Shown: positions 1 to 12,635, numbered from the stretch's first letter. The stretch is DNA of 64,000 nt from Hyposmocoma kahamanoa (GCF_003589595.1 NW_020654422.1:20662769-20726768), one strand, 5' to 3'. Notes: generated from the letters alone by a model not told the origin. Made by a program: numbers and translations.

Positions 1-712
1 AAACAAAAAGTAGTAAGTCAAAAAATAGCTTATATTAGTCAAATTTTTCTAGTCATATTTTCAAGTAAAATAATGTTAATATTGTAGTAGCATTGTGTAA
101 GTAATAAATTATGTAGCTTCATTTTAAATTGTCTACAATTTCATTATTTTACAGCGTTTAGTAATTTATTAAACGATTTACCTTCTAATATAAACATCGT
201 CCTAGAATAAAATATAAATTAAGGCGTTGCTTGAGCCGTATTTTATTCCTTGTGTCTAGAAGTTTTGACTAAATTAATTTTGCATTAGGCTAGCACGGCG
301 CACAAAGGTTTCCGCTTTCCTTCGAAGAGACTAGTGCCCGGTAGTAGAATGTGTAATGGGTTGGTACAGATGAGTTACGATAAACAGTCAGGAGAAGGAT
401 GATATCATCAATGTTAACGCGAGAGTTCAAATAAGCACGCGAACCAGCAAGATGTTTTATTTAACCAGGCTGTACTGATAAATGAAGCAGCCGCCACGGT
501 CAGCGGGTAGGAAATTGATATTTTACCCGGATGGCCGGGCCGCTCGCTCGCTCGAAGCATCCGATCACTGATAGATGTTTTTTAGACCTTTCTCAATGCG
601 CCATGTGTTATTGACACATTTCTTTTTCAAGCATTTCATGGATGAGCAATTAGAGGTTTGTAACCCTTTTTATAGTTCATTAAATAATAATAGCACTGAA
701 GACACTCACTCG
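1..712. other. unassigned sequence
   Basis: No gene or repeat could be supported here. The stretch is AT-rich with stop codons in every frame. A short GC-richer patch at about 480-565 contains a 'gctcgctcgctc' run. Confidence 0.5.
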
Positions 713-899
713 AACAGTATGGTAAGAGAGTATAATGGTGTGAAAGATGATGTAATAGTGACCAATTTAAAAAAAAGGAATATTTCAACGGTTTGGTCAC
801 GTAGAAAGGATGGATGTTACTAGATTGTCGGCACAAATTTATAGAGCGAAAGTGAATGGAAATATGGGAAAGGGTAGATCTCGATGTAGGTACAAATGA
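713..899 (+). pseudogene. RTE-like LINE reverse transcriptase C-terminus (remnant)
   Basis: Two adjoining reading frames together resemble the C-terminal end of the ORF of RTE-type non-LTR retrotransposons. The first frame (713 to about 773) reads NSMVREYNGVKDDVIVTNLK. A shift within the run of A at 768-776 leads to a second frame (777-899) reading GIFQRFGHVERMD, then RLSAQIYRAKVNGNMGKGRS, and ends at TGA. The RFGHVERMD core followed by a basic, glycine-rich stretch (NGNMGKGRSRC) is typical of this tail. The rest of the element (endonuclease, RT core) is absent. A family A repeat begins directly after the stop. The identification rests on motif memory, not on a search. Confidence 0.6.
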
Positions 900-900
900 T

Positions 901-1125
901 TTAGTAACAGTAGAGTTCTTGTGAAAGTGTTGGTCCAGGGAAGTATTGCCACCTTATCAATTTCTAAAGAGAGCATTACTGCTGGTTTTGAAGTATCAGG
1001 TGCGGACGCAGTGGTCAGATCTTTGCAATTTAAAGCTATGAGTGGCATTGCAATTGTTACGGACATGCGTGTCGCTTACCATCACACGACTTGTCCGTTG
1101 CATCATTTAGTATCATAAATAAATG
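901..1125 (+). repeat. family A A-tailed repeat, copy 1
   Basis: Starts with 'agtaacagtagagttcttgtg', the usual family A 5' end. It passes through 'tttgcaatttaaagct' and 'gcgtgtcgcttacc' and ends at 'tagtatcataaataaa'. An internal part of about 60 bp is missing relative to the longer copies. Confidence 0.75.
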
Positions 1126-3025
1126 CATATCTTGATAAGATTGGGGGTGTCCTTAAAAAAGCCACGTTAAAAGTGATAGGAATGAAAGGGCATGTATAAA
1201 GAGACTTTTGCGAGCGGAGAAAGAAGTTTGTCAGAAGCGCAGCGGGCGGAGGTTCTTGATCACGTCAATTGTGAATGCGTGTACATTTATTTACTTACAC
1301 GAAATATGGTCTAGTAAATGTTAATGGTATATCAAATATATCGTTCCGCGTGTGCGTATGTATTGTGTGTAGCCAGAACACCCAGATCAGCCCCAGTAGC
1401 GTGTCACCGCGGTGAAATTGTTATATTTAGCTGTCAAAGTTTAAGTGATAAAACCGACATTTTAAAATTTTATCACAATAGCTCTTACATGGTGAGCACC
1501 GTGATGTCATATTTTTGTCACATCTCATGCGCCATAACAGTTGTTTAACTGGCAACACTGAGCCGAAAGGATAGAATATACAATACCAATGGGCTGTCTT
1601 TCTCATTACGCGATAAGAGGAGGCCTTTTATGCACCACTCGGTATTTTTTTGGAGCCAGACTGTGTGATTTGTTGAAAATAATAAGCATACAATATTAAG
1701 TGTCACCTTATCCACACGAGGACTAGGAGTATAACATTTCCAGAATTTTCCTATGTAACATTAATTTTCGTAAAAATATTTTATGTAATAAATCACGATG
1801 TGTCAAATTGATGGCATAGTTCTAGAAATATGGTGTTAACGGTCCATCACATAGGGTGGCTTTGAAAAATAACATGAATTATCTGTGACATGCAAGTTTT
1901 TCTATGTCATAAATCAAATATCACCTCTCGATTTTATTTTTCCTTGGTCTTTGAATAACGTCCGTGAAAATATTCCCGTCGATTTCCTTTCGTATATATT
2001 TCAATCGTATGCAAGTGAAGGGTATTCATGGCGAGAATAAAATAGAGCGTTTCGCATTATTTAAACAACGTTTGTTTAGATGGCGCGAGCTGCCCGCTGA
2101 TTTTTCAAGAAATTGAAAACGAGGCACGTGCGAGATTGCCATTTTGTGAATGTTTGTCAATCATTTTACTAATGCTTAAAAGTAGTTTGTTTCATGGAGA
2201 TAATAATATATTACGCTATTTTTGTAGTACATAGAGGGTCAATCAGTAAAGACGTGGGCTTCCACAGATAAGAATAAATCAATGACAAAAAATAATACCT
2301 ACATTATGATAATAAATTGACAGAAAAGCAGTTTTAATGCTTGAATATGGCAACCCTCGACCAAATGGATCGGGCAGCGATAGAATAATAAGTGAGGGCT
2401 TACCATACAATTAAAGTGTGACCACCCTAAATTTTCGCGAACCGCCACGAACTTCGTTAATTCTTTTTTATGATCTTTTTATTAGAGTTAGGAAAGTACT
2501 TGAATGGGAGTCGTTAAAAGTCTTACTGCTTAAGAAGAGAAAATTCGGAGGTACATTTATTTTTCTTCATTTTCTGATAATAAGTGCTATACAAACAGGT
2601 AAAAGCATTAAAACTTAATTTTTTATAATTACGTACTTCAAAAATAATTGACGTATTGCAGCGCTGTTTACACTTTTTATAACGGCAGTGTGGTTCAAAA
2701 GAACATTATAACCATTATAATGATACTAGAATCGAACAAAGTCAAACAAAAATTCCTTGGACCCGGCTGGACTTAAACCAGCGGCATTTTTGCCTGACGC
2801 GGGCTGTGTTAGTGTATTCCACATTAATTGTAACAGCAAACTAATGGAGTATTTTTCATTCACAAAAAATATACATATAAATATCATTGTCAGTAATAAT
2901 AACGTACCAGACAACAGAACAGAAAGAAACTGGGGAAATATAGTGTGAGTACCAGAACAATGAATTTACACTTCAGATCACGCTAACCTAACCTAAACCA
3001 TCTAGACTAAAACTTAGTAATTTTA
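1126..3025. other. unassigned sequence
   Basis: AT-rich, no coding frame or repeat family that I can support. Short open frames at 1318-1548, 2418-2618 and 2757-2948 look like chance. Confidence 0.45.
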
Positions 3026-3236
3026 AGAGTTCGTCCAGGGAAGTACCGCTACCTTACCTATTTCAGCCGCCTAGCAAATAGCTGGTGAAATTATAGGCAC
3101 ATGGAACTTGTCAACTTTATGTCTCAGGGCGACCGTCACAGTGGCAGTAGCCCTAAGGCCTTTGAAATTAAAAGCTCTGAGTGGCACTGCAACTGTTATG
3201 AATAGACGTGTCGTGTTACCACCATTATAAAAAAAA
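3026..3236 (+). repeat. family A A-tailed repeat, copy 2
   Basis: Begins at 'agagttcgtccagggaagta', runs through 'tgtctcagggcgaccg' and 'aaagctctgagtggcactgc', and ends in a short A tail after 'ccaccattat'. The promoter-side end is truncated. Confidence 0.8.
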
Positions 3237-3834
3237 GAATTTTAGAAATAGTCGTCCACTGTCCATAGTTAAGTACTTGTTTATTTGCTAGTTGTTACTC
3301 TCGACAATAATGTAAAGTTTCACTAAATGACAACAATCACTACTAATCTAAATCAACTATAAAACACTATAAATAAAAAAAAACTTTTTATATGTCAACT
3401 GGAACTGAATGTGTCCAGCAGAAAACAAAGTCTAAACAAACCTCGACGTTCCGTTTTCAAAACTTGATTCCAAAATTAAAAGTGTTCGTTCTTCATTCAA
3501 ATTTATAATTACTGTTTCCAAAGATTTGATTAAATAAAAACATTCGAAACGGTTTTCTTTATTTAAATGTAAGCGTTAAGGCGCAATAATCATCAAAGTT
3601 GGAATTAAGTGCCATAAAAGATATTCAACGGTTATAAACGCTACAATGTCGAACGAGATAGAATTTTAGACGACTTCATATAGCTAGCTTCTCATAACAA
3701 AGTTTACATTGTAGAGCTTTTGTATTATCAGACTTTGCTTACATACAAAAAGTAATGACTTTTTTTGGAAATACTGGAAGATCTCTTTCAAGCCAAGGCG
3801 CCGCAACAAAAATAACATAAATAATAGTAAAAAC
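3237..3834. other. unassigned sequence
   Basis: AT-rich interval with nothing recognisable, up to the target duplication of the next insertion. Confidence 0.4.
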
Positions 3835-3846
3835 AGTAACTACGTT

Positions 3847-3980
3847 GTCAACCGTGACCATGGGACCTGTAAAGGGCCCGAAACGTCGGTTTGTTTGAAA
3901 AAACAAATATACGCGATTTAAATCCGGAAAAATAGTTTCATTTCCTATGTGTAACAATCGCGAAAACCTAAGAACTCGAT
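3847..3980 (+). mobile_element. family P: Penelope-like tail unit with target duplication
   Basis: A 134-bp unit running from 'gtcaaccgtgaccatggg' through 'gggcccgaaacgtcgg' to 'cctaagaactcgat'. It is flanked by a perfect 12-bp direct repeat, agtaactacgtt, at 3835-3846 and 3981-3992. That marks it as a discrete insertion and not a fragment of a longer repeat. The 'cgaaacgtcg' core, followed by an imperfect hairpin around 'tttgtttgaaaaaacaaat', recurs in the other family P copies. The same core is found near the end of the Penelope-like element at 43.2 kb. Assignment to PLE 3' ends is inference from that core. Confidence 0.7.
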
Positions 3981-3992
3981 AGTAACTACGTT

Positions 3993-6376
3993 ATTATAGC
4001 AAATCAGTTGTACTTTTAGAACAAGTTCTTGTTCTAATTAATACTATTTTACACAAAAATAAGTTAATATTATATGAAAACTTCGCAGCATAAAAACCAA
4101 ATTACAAAGTTTGCAACAGCAGTGAAAACTAAAAATTGACAAAAGTTTTGTTCCTGTCGATTTTTTTTGGAAAATAATACATTTTTGGTCTCTTATTGAC
4201 CACTGAAACTTCGAGTTGACAGATCGCAAGAGCATGAAAATTTAGCTCAACAACTTCAATTTTTTTTAAATAGGCTTTTGCGTCTTTCTTCGACATATAA
4301 ATTATAAAGTTATGATGACCAGCTGTAGCTAATTTGTAGAAGAAGAGGTTTAGCTGTCATTTGGACGCACGTTGTCGTTGACATTAAGAATTCTTCTTAA
4401 GCATATTTAAGTATATTATTTCCTTTATTAACGGTTAATTAAAAAAGGCATCCAATATAATCACAATATACGGGAAAAGGTTCGTAAGGGGTTTATTGAT
4501 AACAATATCAAAAACGGAATATAATATGGAAAACGCCGAGTCAAACGGTTGAAATAAGCGAAAAAGGCGAGCGACATGTGAAAATCCCCATAAAAATTGA
4601 AACGGTCCTATTCTGAGACGGGTCCGCGCGCATTCGAAAAAATAAAACGGGACGATTTTGCGAAAATGGGCGATTTAACTTTTTCAATTAAGCGCGTACG
4701 AGCGGACGTATTCTGACCCACTTCCGAGTGGTTTCCAACGTACGCGTTGCCCAAATGAACGTTTTGATTCCATTTTGCGGCAGCACTCGTGTGGAATAAT
4801 AGAAAAAAGAGCCCGGCATCGCACAGACTATTTTCTGTAGCGATTAACATCTGAAAATTCCTTGTTGACCAAAATAAGCAATGAAAAGCTAGATAAATTT
4901 CTCAAAAACGAAATAATTCATTAAAATTGGTATCTGTCTGAGAAATCTAAGAGATTCAAAGAAGTTTTAATATTGCGTTCAACATTCATTTATAGTTCAA
5001 CAGCCTAATTTTCGCGTAAATTTTAAGCAGTAATTTTAGTCATAATGAAGAGACACAAAATTAAGGCTTTAATTCTTCCATTCTGTAAATAAAAATGCCT
5101 ACCAACGAAATAGCTTTGTTATTAAATTACTTTTTTGTGTTACAAGTATAGTGAATTACAAAAAAAATGTATATTTATACTTCTAGTTGACGGCAGCGAA
5201 ATTGTATCGAGGGCTGCGACCTGGGGTATCGTGCCCAGGGGGATGGCAACGGTTTCTCTTCGGATTGCTAAATTCATTCTTCGGCGGAAGTAGCTGTCAG
5301 CCGTCTGATCATCGGAAGTTTCAACGAGGCCAACTCAAAACTCAAAAGATTTTCACCGCAAAAGACACAAACCGGCAGCTGGCTAAGGTTTTTTTTTTCT
5401 TCATATATTTACATTTTCACATATCGTGCACATCGTTCGAAGAAAATAGGACAATAAACTTAGGCAGTAAAAAAGGGTACAGCGAAACGTCAATTCGGTT
5501 TCGATGCGTCTTTGATCGAATTGTCAAACCTTTACCAACGGAATAAGGCTGCGTTTATATAGCAGGTACGTCACTCGACATTTTAGTATAGTGTTTTTAA
5601 AGTAGATTCTCAAGTGTTTCATTTTCCAATATTACAATTTCCGCTCTAAAAGAAGATGCCTGACCTGGGTGACGTTTTAAGAGGAATACAAAACAGAGAG
5701 ATGGTGGAAAATTGCGTTATTTGGATTTAATTTTAAATTGACGTCAATTAAACCTCCCGGGTTTCTGGAACGAAATTAACTCCGCGAGCAGTAACCAGAA
5801 CACCAATTCTTGGAAGGTAAGGGACATAACTGAAAATTATAAAGACTGACAGGTTACTTTTGGCCTTTGCGATGGTTACGGCGAATTTCAGCCTTAATGT
5901 TTGTGTTGCCAATTTGAAATTCAAAAACATCTTTATTTCACAGGTAATTAAATTAGAATCGAAATCGTCACACTGATTAAAATTTACTACTCATTTATAA
6001 GGCAGATTTCCCTGAAAAGAATGAGTAAGGGAGTCCAGGAGTTTGTAAAAAAAAATTGTATTTCAAATATCTTAGATCGAAATAACTTGCAAGGGCTACA
6101 CGGGTCACTACCATGGATTTTTGTCAGTCAAGTACGCAGTAGCTATATAATAAACTTTAGAATAAAGTTTTTGTTTCACTATGGTTTGAAACGTCCCAAA
6201 TTATAAATTTTGAATATCAACCGGAATCTTATTATAGAAGCGAATATGTAGCCCCGTAAATGAATTTTTGACTTTGCGAAAACGACTGGCAAGCGACACA
6301 TCTAGTTCATTCCTCGTATTAATATTACGTCACAATTTTTCATAAAAAAATACTATTCTTCTTAACATAACATTTT
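3993..6376. other. unassigned sequence with two GC-richer blocks
   Basis: Mostly AT-rich and featureless. Two patches stand out from the background. About 4490-4860 is CG-dinucleotide-rich and has an 80-codon minus-strand frame at 4608-4850. About 5190-5340 contains 'tatcgtgcccaggg'. Neither matches a repeat or protein that I recognise. They could be conserved non-coding DNA or eroded exons. Confidence 0.35.
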
Positions 6377-6650
6377 TAGTAGCAGAAGAGCTCATTGTGA
6401 AAGAATCTTACCTATTTCTGCCGTCAAGTTGTAATGTGAGCATTAATGCGTTCCAATTTTGAAGGGTGCTGGTGAAATTGCAGGCACCTGGGACTTGTCA
6501 ACTTATGTCTCAGGGTGACGGGCGCAGTGGCAGTGCCCCTCAGATCTTTGATTTAAAGCTCTGAGTGACACTACAATTGTTATTGACAGGCGTGTCGCTT
6601 ACCACAAGCGCACGACTTTATTAGTCCCGTCACTTAGTGTCATAAAAAAA
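6377..6650 (+). repeat. family A A-tailed repeat, copy 3
   Basis: Near full length. Starts 'tagtagcagaagagctc', includes 'gcgttccaattttgaagggt' and 'gacgggcgcagtggcagtgc', and ends 'cacttagtgtcataaaaaaa'. Confidence 0.85.
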
Positions 6651-8734
6651 GACAATCTGTCAGTAGATAATATTATTTCAGATCGAATTCAGAAATTCAG
6701 TTTTTGACAGTCAAGCAAGACACATTGGACTTTAGACCGTTCTTATTGCAAGCGTCGTAGAGATGAATTTAAATCTAAAACGTCGTAAGCTTGACGTAAT
6801 TTTGATCTTGCACTTATTTAGGTTCCGTAGGTACAAGATCCGTACGCCTCCTACGTTACTAGCCTTGGGCATTCCTTCAGGGCAGCTTATTCGGTATAGC
6901 ACGTATAGGATTACGCGCGGTATGCGCTACTGAAGAGTACAATCGCTCCGTCTTTTTATTGTCCTTGCAAGATATTTACACGCGCGCTCAATTGCTGCAT
7001 AACGCACGATAGAGTGTCTGTGTAAAGTCCGCTACCGGCGGTGCCGCGTGGAAGGACCAAGTTCATGATGGAATGTCCGATGACGCGCACATTACGCACC
7101 CTGAAAGAACTATCGAATAGGATCGATCTGCATTTTATTAATTTTGCTGGTCTATTGCATTTTGCGGATAACCTGCATTAAGTTTTGTAAATAAACATTA
7201 TGTAAAATAAATAAAGCATTTTACATATTGAGCGCTAGCTTTTGACGAACTCGTCTGTATTGTCAATGAATTATATATATAAGTTGATTGAAACAAAATA
7301 AGAACAGGCGGAGAAAATTTGAGACAAATCCGATGTTGACAAGCGCCCAATGGCGAATGACAGGGCAGCGGACGGCGCGTCCTTTAAACCGCTTGGCAAT
7401 TTTCAAATTCTAGGATAAATGTAAATTTAATAACTACAGGGCTTCAGTTGGAAACCAAATTTTAGCAGGTTGTCTGTAGTATTTAAAGGGAAATGTCTCC
7501 ATATAAAAATAATGTGCAAAGTTGCATATTTTTTTCTTAAACAATTTGTTTCATACTTTTATTTTATACTGTTTTAAGGATTTTGTACGATCGATTGAAG
7601 TACATCCTATCGTGTAATAAATTAGCACATTCTTTACATAATATCCTTAGGTGTATCGTATATTTTTTGATTTAGCAAAACAGTTTTTCTCACTTCTTCT
7701 CCGGTGGCTGCAGTAATGATGCGCGTGTGTTAACACTGTAGCGCTGCACCTGCGCTTCTAAATATTGTGTGAATTTTAGTAGCTTCTATAAGTCTTCAAA
7801 TAAGATGCTTATATAAATAACCATCTTATTTGAAATCTTATAGAACCTCTGACAAAATTAACAAATTCGACCCTGGGCGAAGTAAGGAACCGGAACATAA
7901 ATATATTTGCAGGACATATCCACCTTATATTCAGGATTGTCAAAGCAATTCTTCGACATTCACTACGGAATTACATTCTCAAGAGGTTTGATAAAAACGT
8001 AAGCAAACTGTACTTGTATTCTAAACTTTACAGGCAATCGTTAGAAGACCCGCCTTTGCTAACTTTTATAACGCTTTTCAAGATCTTTATTATTTGGACA
8101 ATAATTGTACATTCAGGAACAAGACGGCTCGCGTTTTAGTCGTAATTACATGTATATTTCGGGACTTGGCATCGACGTTACATGTGATATAGTATACTTG
8201 GCTAAAGTCTCTTGTTTTTCATATAAACGGTAAGCAGATTCAGGGACTTTAGGTTTGAATTAATGTAATGGCGTGTAAATGTTGACTATTCGTATGTAGA
8301 TCTGACGTTTTTAATATAGAATTTGCTATATGCTGAATGTGATCAAGTTATTGAAAGTTGTACGAGCACGTTCTACATTTTTATGCATTTTATCCTATTT
8401 TTACCTGTATAACATTTAACATGCGTTAGCTATAAGTTAGTATGAAATAAACCTTCATGACGAACGACACGTATTTCTACTCAACGAAACATTTTCTTTC
8501 TACAAACAAACAATTAATATTAACAACAAAAACAAACAAGTAAGGTTCAATAGCACATTACACCCCTTGCAAAAGTACTTATGCTGTTTTATTTCAATTT
8601 ATAAGTAACTACGCTTACGTTGGTAAGTGGTAAAGAAAAAGGCAAAATGTCATCAAAATTACCTCGTTTCAATTTAGAGAATTCTCGATCAATTTTATCA
8701 ATTCAAAATAATCGTTTCCTAAATTGGTCTTATA

Positions 8735-8795
8735 CGGGATTGAACCCAGAGCTTCTCATTTAGCGTCCAGTGTGCTAATCTCTAAGGTTCGTCTT
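8735..8795 (-). repeat. tRNA-like SINE head fragment
   Basis: The minus strand carries a B-box-like 'gggttcaatcccg' followed upstream by a degenerate A-box region. It is too decayed to be a tRNA gene and is probably a SINE head. Confidence 0.35.
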
Positions 8796-9399
8796 TGACT
8801 AAAAAAAATACAGCTACTTTTCGAAATTTTATTTAAGTAAACAGCTGTGGTCTCTATCTGCCCTGACGGAAAAAGGGTGTAATGTATGCATGTCAACCCG
8901 TGGCCATGGAGCGTGTAACCAAGTCATATTGTTGTAAGGAACCTGTTACTAGTGGTAAACAATCATAGACCTTAGTATTATGTGCGGAGAGTTATTTATA
9001 TTAAGTCTTTGTACGTATATAGGTACGAACCGGCCACGTAACGGCGGCAAACAATAAATAGTCCACCAGGCTCGTATCTATGCGACAGGAATAGCGACAT
9101 CGTGTTACGCGGACTTCCATTCTAACACCAACGACTCAGAATGATTATGTTTTGCTAGTACAAGATAAGAAGAGAGTACAAGCACCCTAAACAGTCATTG
9201 ATAAAGTACAATTATTGTTAACCGAATCACAGAAATATATTATATGTTGTTACTAAAAATAACCTATACAAAAATAAACAGTTGAAAAGTTGAGCAAACG
9301 AAGAGATGAGACAATTCGGAAGGAAAAATAACAAGTGTAACAAAATCTAAATTTAAATATTCCGTAATAACGGTCAGATAACCTTGTCCCAATTAAACT

Positions 9400-9650
9400 T
9401 CGAATCAACTCCTTAAGTTGAGCGACGCATGTTGCACCAAGTATGACGAAGTAAGCCCGAAGTTTCACGGAAAGTACCGAGCGGGGCCGAAGTGGCCGCG
9501 AGGCGATCAATACACCCTCCCTCCGCGTCAATTCCGGGGGCAAAAGTCACGCTGCTTTCGGGATAGCCCGTCGATTTCGGACCCAAGCCCCGATTGAGTA
9601 CGTGTACCCAAACGTGGACGACCTAATGCGAGATTTTGAAATTCGAATGT
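9400..9650. other. GC-rich block, possible promoter or exon relic
   Basis: Clearly GC- and CpG-richer than its surroundings ('cggggccgaagtggccgcga', 'gatttcggacccaagccc'). A 96-codon minus-strand frame (9253-9543) covers part of it, but its second half is AT-driven and protein-unlike. Identity unknown. Confidence 0.3.
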
Positions 9651-10967
9651 CAAGATGTGCACTCGAAATTTAAGTGCGAATCTTTACATTTTTTATTACT
9701 TATTCTTTTGGAATTCTAACGGCTAGAATACTAAGATGTTTAAAACTTATTTTAACATAAAGTCAGTTTTGTACTTTAAGATTTACTTGAAATGGTTTTG
9801 TAGTTATAAGGTGACTTAACTTTTTAATAAAAGTATACAGAGGCGAAAGAGACAGGCTAATTGACTAAAATAAATCCTTAAAACTTGAAGTGTCACAAAC
9901 TTTAGAAAAAGTGGTTTTAAATTAAACAGTGTCATTCACAAAGTAATTACAAAAGTTAATTAATTTGTTATCGAAATAACTCGTTAGAAAAGGCTTGTAT
10001 TTCTATAAAGTTTCGCAAAGGCAATTACATAAACGGTCAAATAAACATTCATGGTATACGCTTTTGCTAACATTTATACATTTCAAATTATTCTGTTTTA
10101 TGTTGTTTATACTCTAGAAATCCAATCCGGAGTAGAATGTGTAAAATACTATAAAATTGTATTGTAAAGGATCAGGCAAATTTTAAAAAAATATTGTAAC
10201 ACTGGACGTTCAAAAATGAAGGGCAATCCATTAAAAAAAGAAACGGTAACCGCCATTTCTGTCATCCCTAAAACCGAATTCGAATTTCAAATTCAAATCC
10301 GATTATTCGTAGCAAACTAGAGAGAAACGTTTTTGCTCTTTATAACTAGCGTCCACCAAAAAGGGGATTTTTTTTTAAATGTACTAAGTACAAGAAAAAA
10401 AGAGATTTATAGAGAGACACTTTTTACTTTTTTCTTTTCTATTGTTATCGGATAAATTAAGCCGTGGGTCGATAGTTCAAGTAATAAATATTAGCTACAC
10501 AAGTCACAGTTAATGGTACCGTTTAGAAAATTGACGGATAATTTCGAAACTGCTTCCATGAAGTTCAAAGCGATCATCAAAAGTATATTCGAAAGCCTCC
10601 ACTGAGAATTAGAGTGCGACTCTCTTAAACACAATGTCATACAACAAACCTTCCCACAATTATCACATCTTACGTCTTTGTACGCATTTAAGAAAATCCG
10701 TTGTTGAAAATGTGTTGGTCAAATTTAACAACCGACAAATTCTAAATTTAATAGATAACTAGGTATATAGTTGAAAGCCGTATTTAAAATTTCTATTCAA
10801 AACTAGGTCACGGTCGAAGCATTCCAAATGTAGAGGAAAAAATATAATCCACCCTCCAGACACCAAGTTATGATAGTCCAGAGTATTTTTAAACAGTTGG
10901 TTATCTTTTCGTAAGTGAGTTTGCGATACATATAAAGATATTTCATATTACATTAATTTTTTTAATT

Positions 10968-11195
10968 GATGGCCTCGGTGGCCTAACGGTTTATACTGTA
11001 GGCGCTGGATGTAGAGGTCCCAGGTTCGACTCCCGGTAGGATTAAATTAGTAAATTAACTTTTTCATTTGTTTCTGGCCTGGGTGTTCTGGGAAGTGCCC
11101 CAGAGTGAATTCCGTTGCTCTGGTACTCATAGTACAAGTAATTCCCTAGTTTGAGACCAGGCTATTGGTGGTACAATTACGTGCACGCCACACCG
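10968..11195 (+). mobile_element. family B tRNA-headed SINE (body type 1)
   Basis: The head carries an RNA polymerase III A box (tggcctaacgg) and B box (ggttcgactcc) about 45 bp apart. The body continues with 'gaattccgttgctctggtac' and 'cctagtttgagaccaggcta'. The tRNA-like head could not fold as a real tRNA gene because the acceptor stem is not complementary. Body type 1 recurs at 26.1 kb and, joined to a different head, at 53.3 kb. Confidence 0.8.
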
Positions 11196-11225
11196 CAAGT
11201 GAACATAGCCGCATGCTACCAACTA

Positions 11226-11618
11226 TGCGCCTTAGCTCGGTTAGTTTAGTACGTGGTGCGAGCAGGACTCCGATTCAGAACTCTTCGATAGTTTAACCAA
11301 ATCGTTAGATTTGGTTTCAGATACGATAGTATTATCCAACAGCGTTTACGGAGTTAGTCGGTGAAATAGATTATAAGAAAAATGAAAATCATTTCATATA
11401 CATTTCTAACACTTTAAAGGCCTGCATTGGTCTTGCATTTAAATAAATTAATAATATTGAACACAATCCAAACTTTATTAAAAATAATAAGAGATTTCCA
11501 TATTACATTCTTGCTTTGTAAACAATAGGACGTTCGGTAACTTTTATTCGATAACTGTGATCTGAATAACGTTTGTAGCCTTTGCCGGTCGAGAAGTTCG
11601 AGTAATCTTACAGGTGTG
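11226..11618. other. unassigned sequence
   Basis: AT-rich flank of the hAT-type element. Nothing recognised. Confidence 0.4.
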
Positions 11619-11952
11619 CAGTGGCGGATTTGCAGTCTTGGCATGTAGTCAGTACCAGCCGCCCCTTTCTCAGTATTCATCTCATCATTATCTCTATTGG
11701 TAGACTAGTAGTGACTTCAGCCAACTTGCACATAAACCCATTGACTTACTTTAACCCATTTATTACTTAAAATCCGCGCAGTAATTTTTGAGTTTATCGC
11801 GATCAGACAGATAGACAGACGCGGTAGTGATATAGCGATTATACATTACATTACAGATATATAACGTATATATATTTTGTACCGAAAATTTACCCTAAAA
11901 TCTGGTCACCCTAGACCCGGGTGTACTGGGCTTTTGGACAAATCCGCCACTG
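11619..11952. mobile_element. hAT-type MITE
   Basis: A 334-bp element with perfect 14-bp terminal inverted repeats, cagtggcggatttg at the left and caaatccgccactg at the right. It is flanked by 8-bp sequences caggtgtg (11611-11618) and cgagtgtg (11953-11960), identical at six of eight positions. TIRs starting CAGTGGCG with 8-bp duplications are characteristic of the hAT superfamily. There is no transposase, so it is a non-autonomous copy. Confidence 0.8.
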
Positions 11953-12417
11953 CGAGTGTGACGTCGACGATTCGGGTGTTGCCGAGTTATCGTAAAGTTC
12001 TGAATCGACCCCTAGATATATGAAAACGCGGTTACGTGAGGAAAGCTAACATGGCTTAGCTTCGCTCGTAGTGTGGCTTGCGCTTTAGTCGGTTTGCTGG
12101 CTTTGACATACTGTGGTGTTTGAAATTAAAATATCGCAGTGGGCCAAACTAGGGCTTTCCGAGAAGAAGGATGTCATTATTCCGGAATACGGGCCCGCAA
12201 TCGGAATGTATTCTCGCATTTTGGATGAAAGAATTTTCCGCTTTCAATGAATCGTGCTTTTATTGTACTTGTAATATAAAAAAAATATTCCATTGAATTT
12301 CCAAAAGAAGAAGAGGCATTATTCGCTGACATTTTGAACACAAGAATAGAATATAATCATTTAGTTTCTTATTATCATGCTCACAATACAAAACCGAGTA
12401 TGTAACATTTTGTCTTT
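11953..12417. other. unassigned sequence
   Basis: Nothing recognised beyond the target duplication of the hAT-type MITE at its left edge. Confidence 0.4.
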
Positions 12418-12635
12418 AGTCTATACAAACTTCGGAATCAACTGAAGCCATTTGGTCTTTGGTTAATTCCGCCTAACAGTGAAAGTGTTGAAAACATTAC
12501 TTTGGAATATACGAGTATAGTAAAACTGAAGACATACACTGATTATTATACGGTGTGAAAACACTATTCCTAAAAATTATGACGATAGAAAAAAAACCAA
12601 ACTTAACTCGAAATTTGGCAAGAAAACCGCTTTTT
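12418..12635 (+). repeat. family E dispersed repeat, copy 1
   Basis: Shares with 26302-26440 and, inverted, with 37795-37975 the ordered blocks 'gtctatacaa', 'ggctttggttgatt', 'acactgatta', 'acggtgtgaaaa' and 'caagaaaaccgct'. No open frame and no clear terminal repeats, so class is unknown. Confidence 0.6.

Larger units (their letters stand above)
6651..10967. other. unassigned sequence
   Basis: A 4.3-kb stretch without a supported gene. It contains a minus-strand tRNA-like fragment at about 8735-8795 ('gggattgaacccagagc') and a GC-rich block at about 9400-9650. A 'cacgcgcgctcaatt' string at about 6983 recurs near 20550. The remainder is AT-rich with nothing recognised. Confidence 0.4.

Noticed and set aside
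4608..4850. 80-codon minus-strand frame in a CpG-rich patch
   Set aside because: No domain, signal or neighbour. Kept only as a composition anomaly.
5187..5546. 119-codon open frame
   Set aside because: It begins at TTG, not ATG, its second half is AT-driven with a phenylalanine run, and no motif is recognisable. Treated as a chance frame over a GC-richer patch.
9253..9543. 96-codon minus-strand frame
   Set aside because: Composition changes from basic GC-rich to aromatic AT-rich along its length and nothing is conserved. Likely chance.
10968..11045. Functional tRNA gene at the SINE head
   Set aside because: Acceptor and anticodon arms do not fold properly and the head continues into a SINE body.
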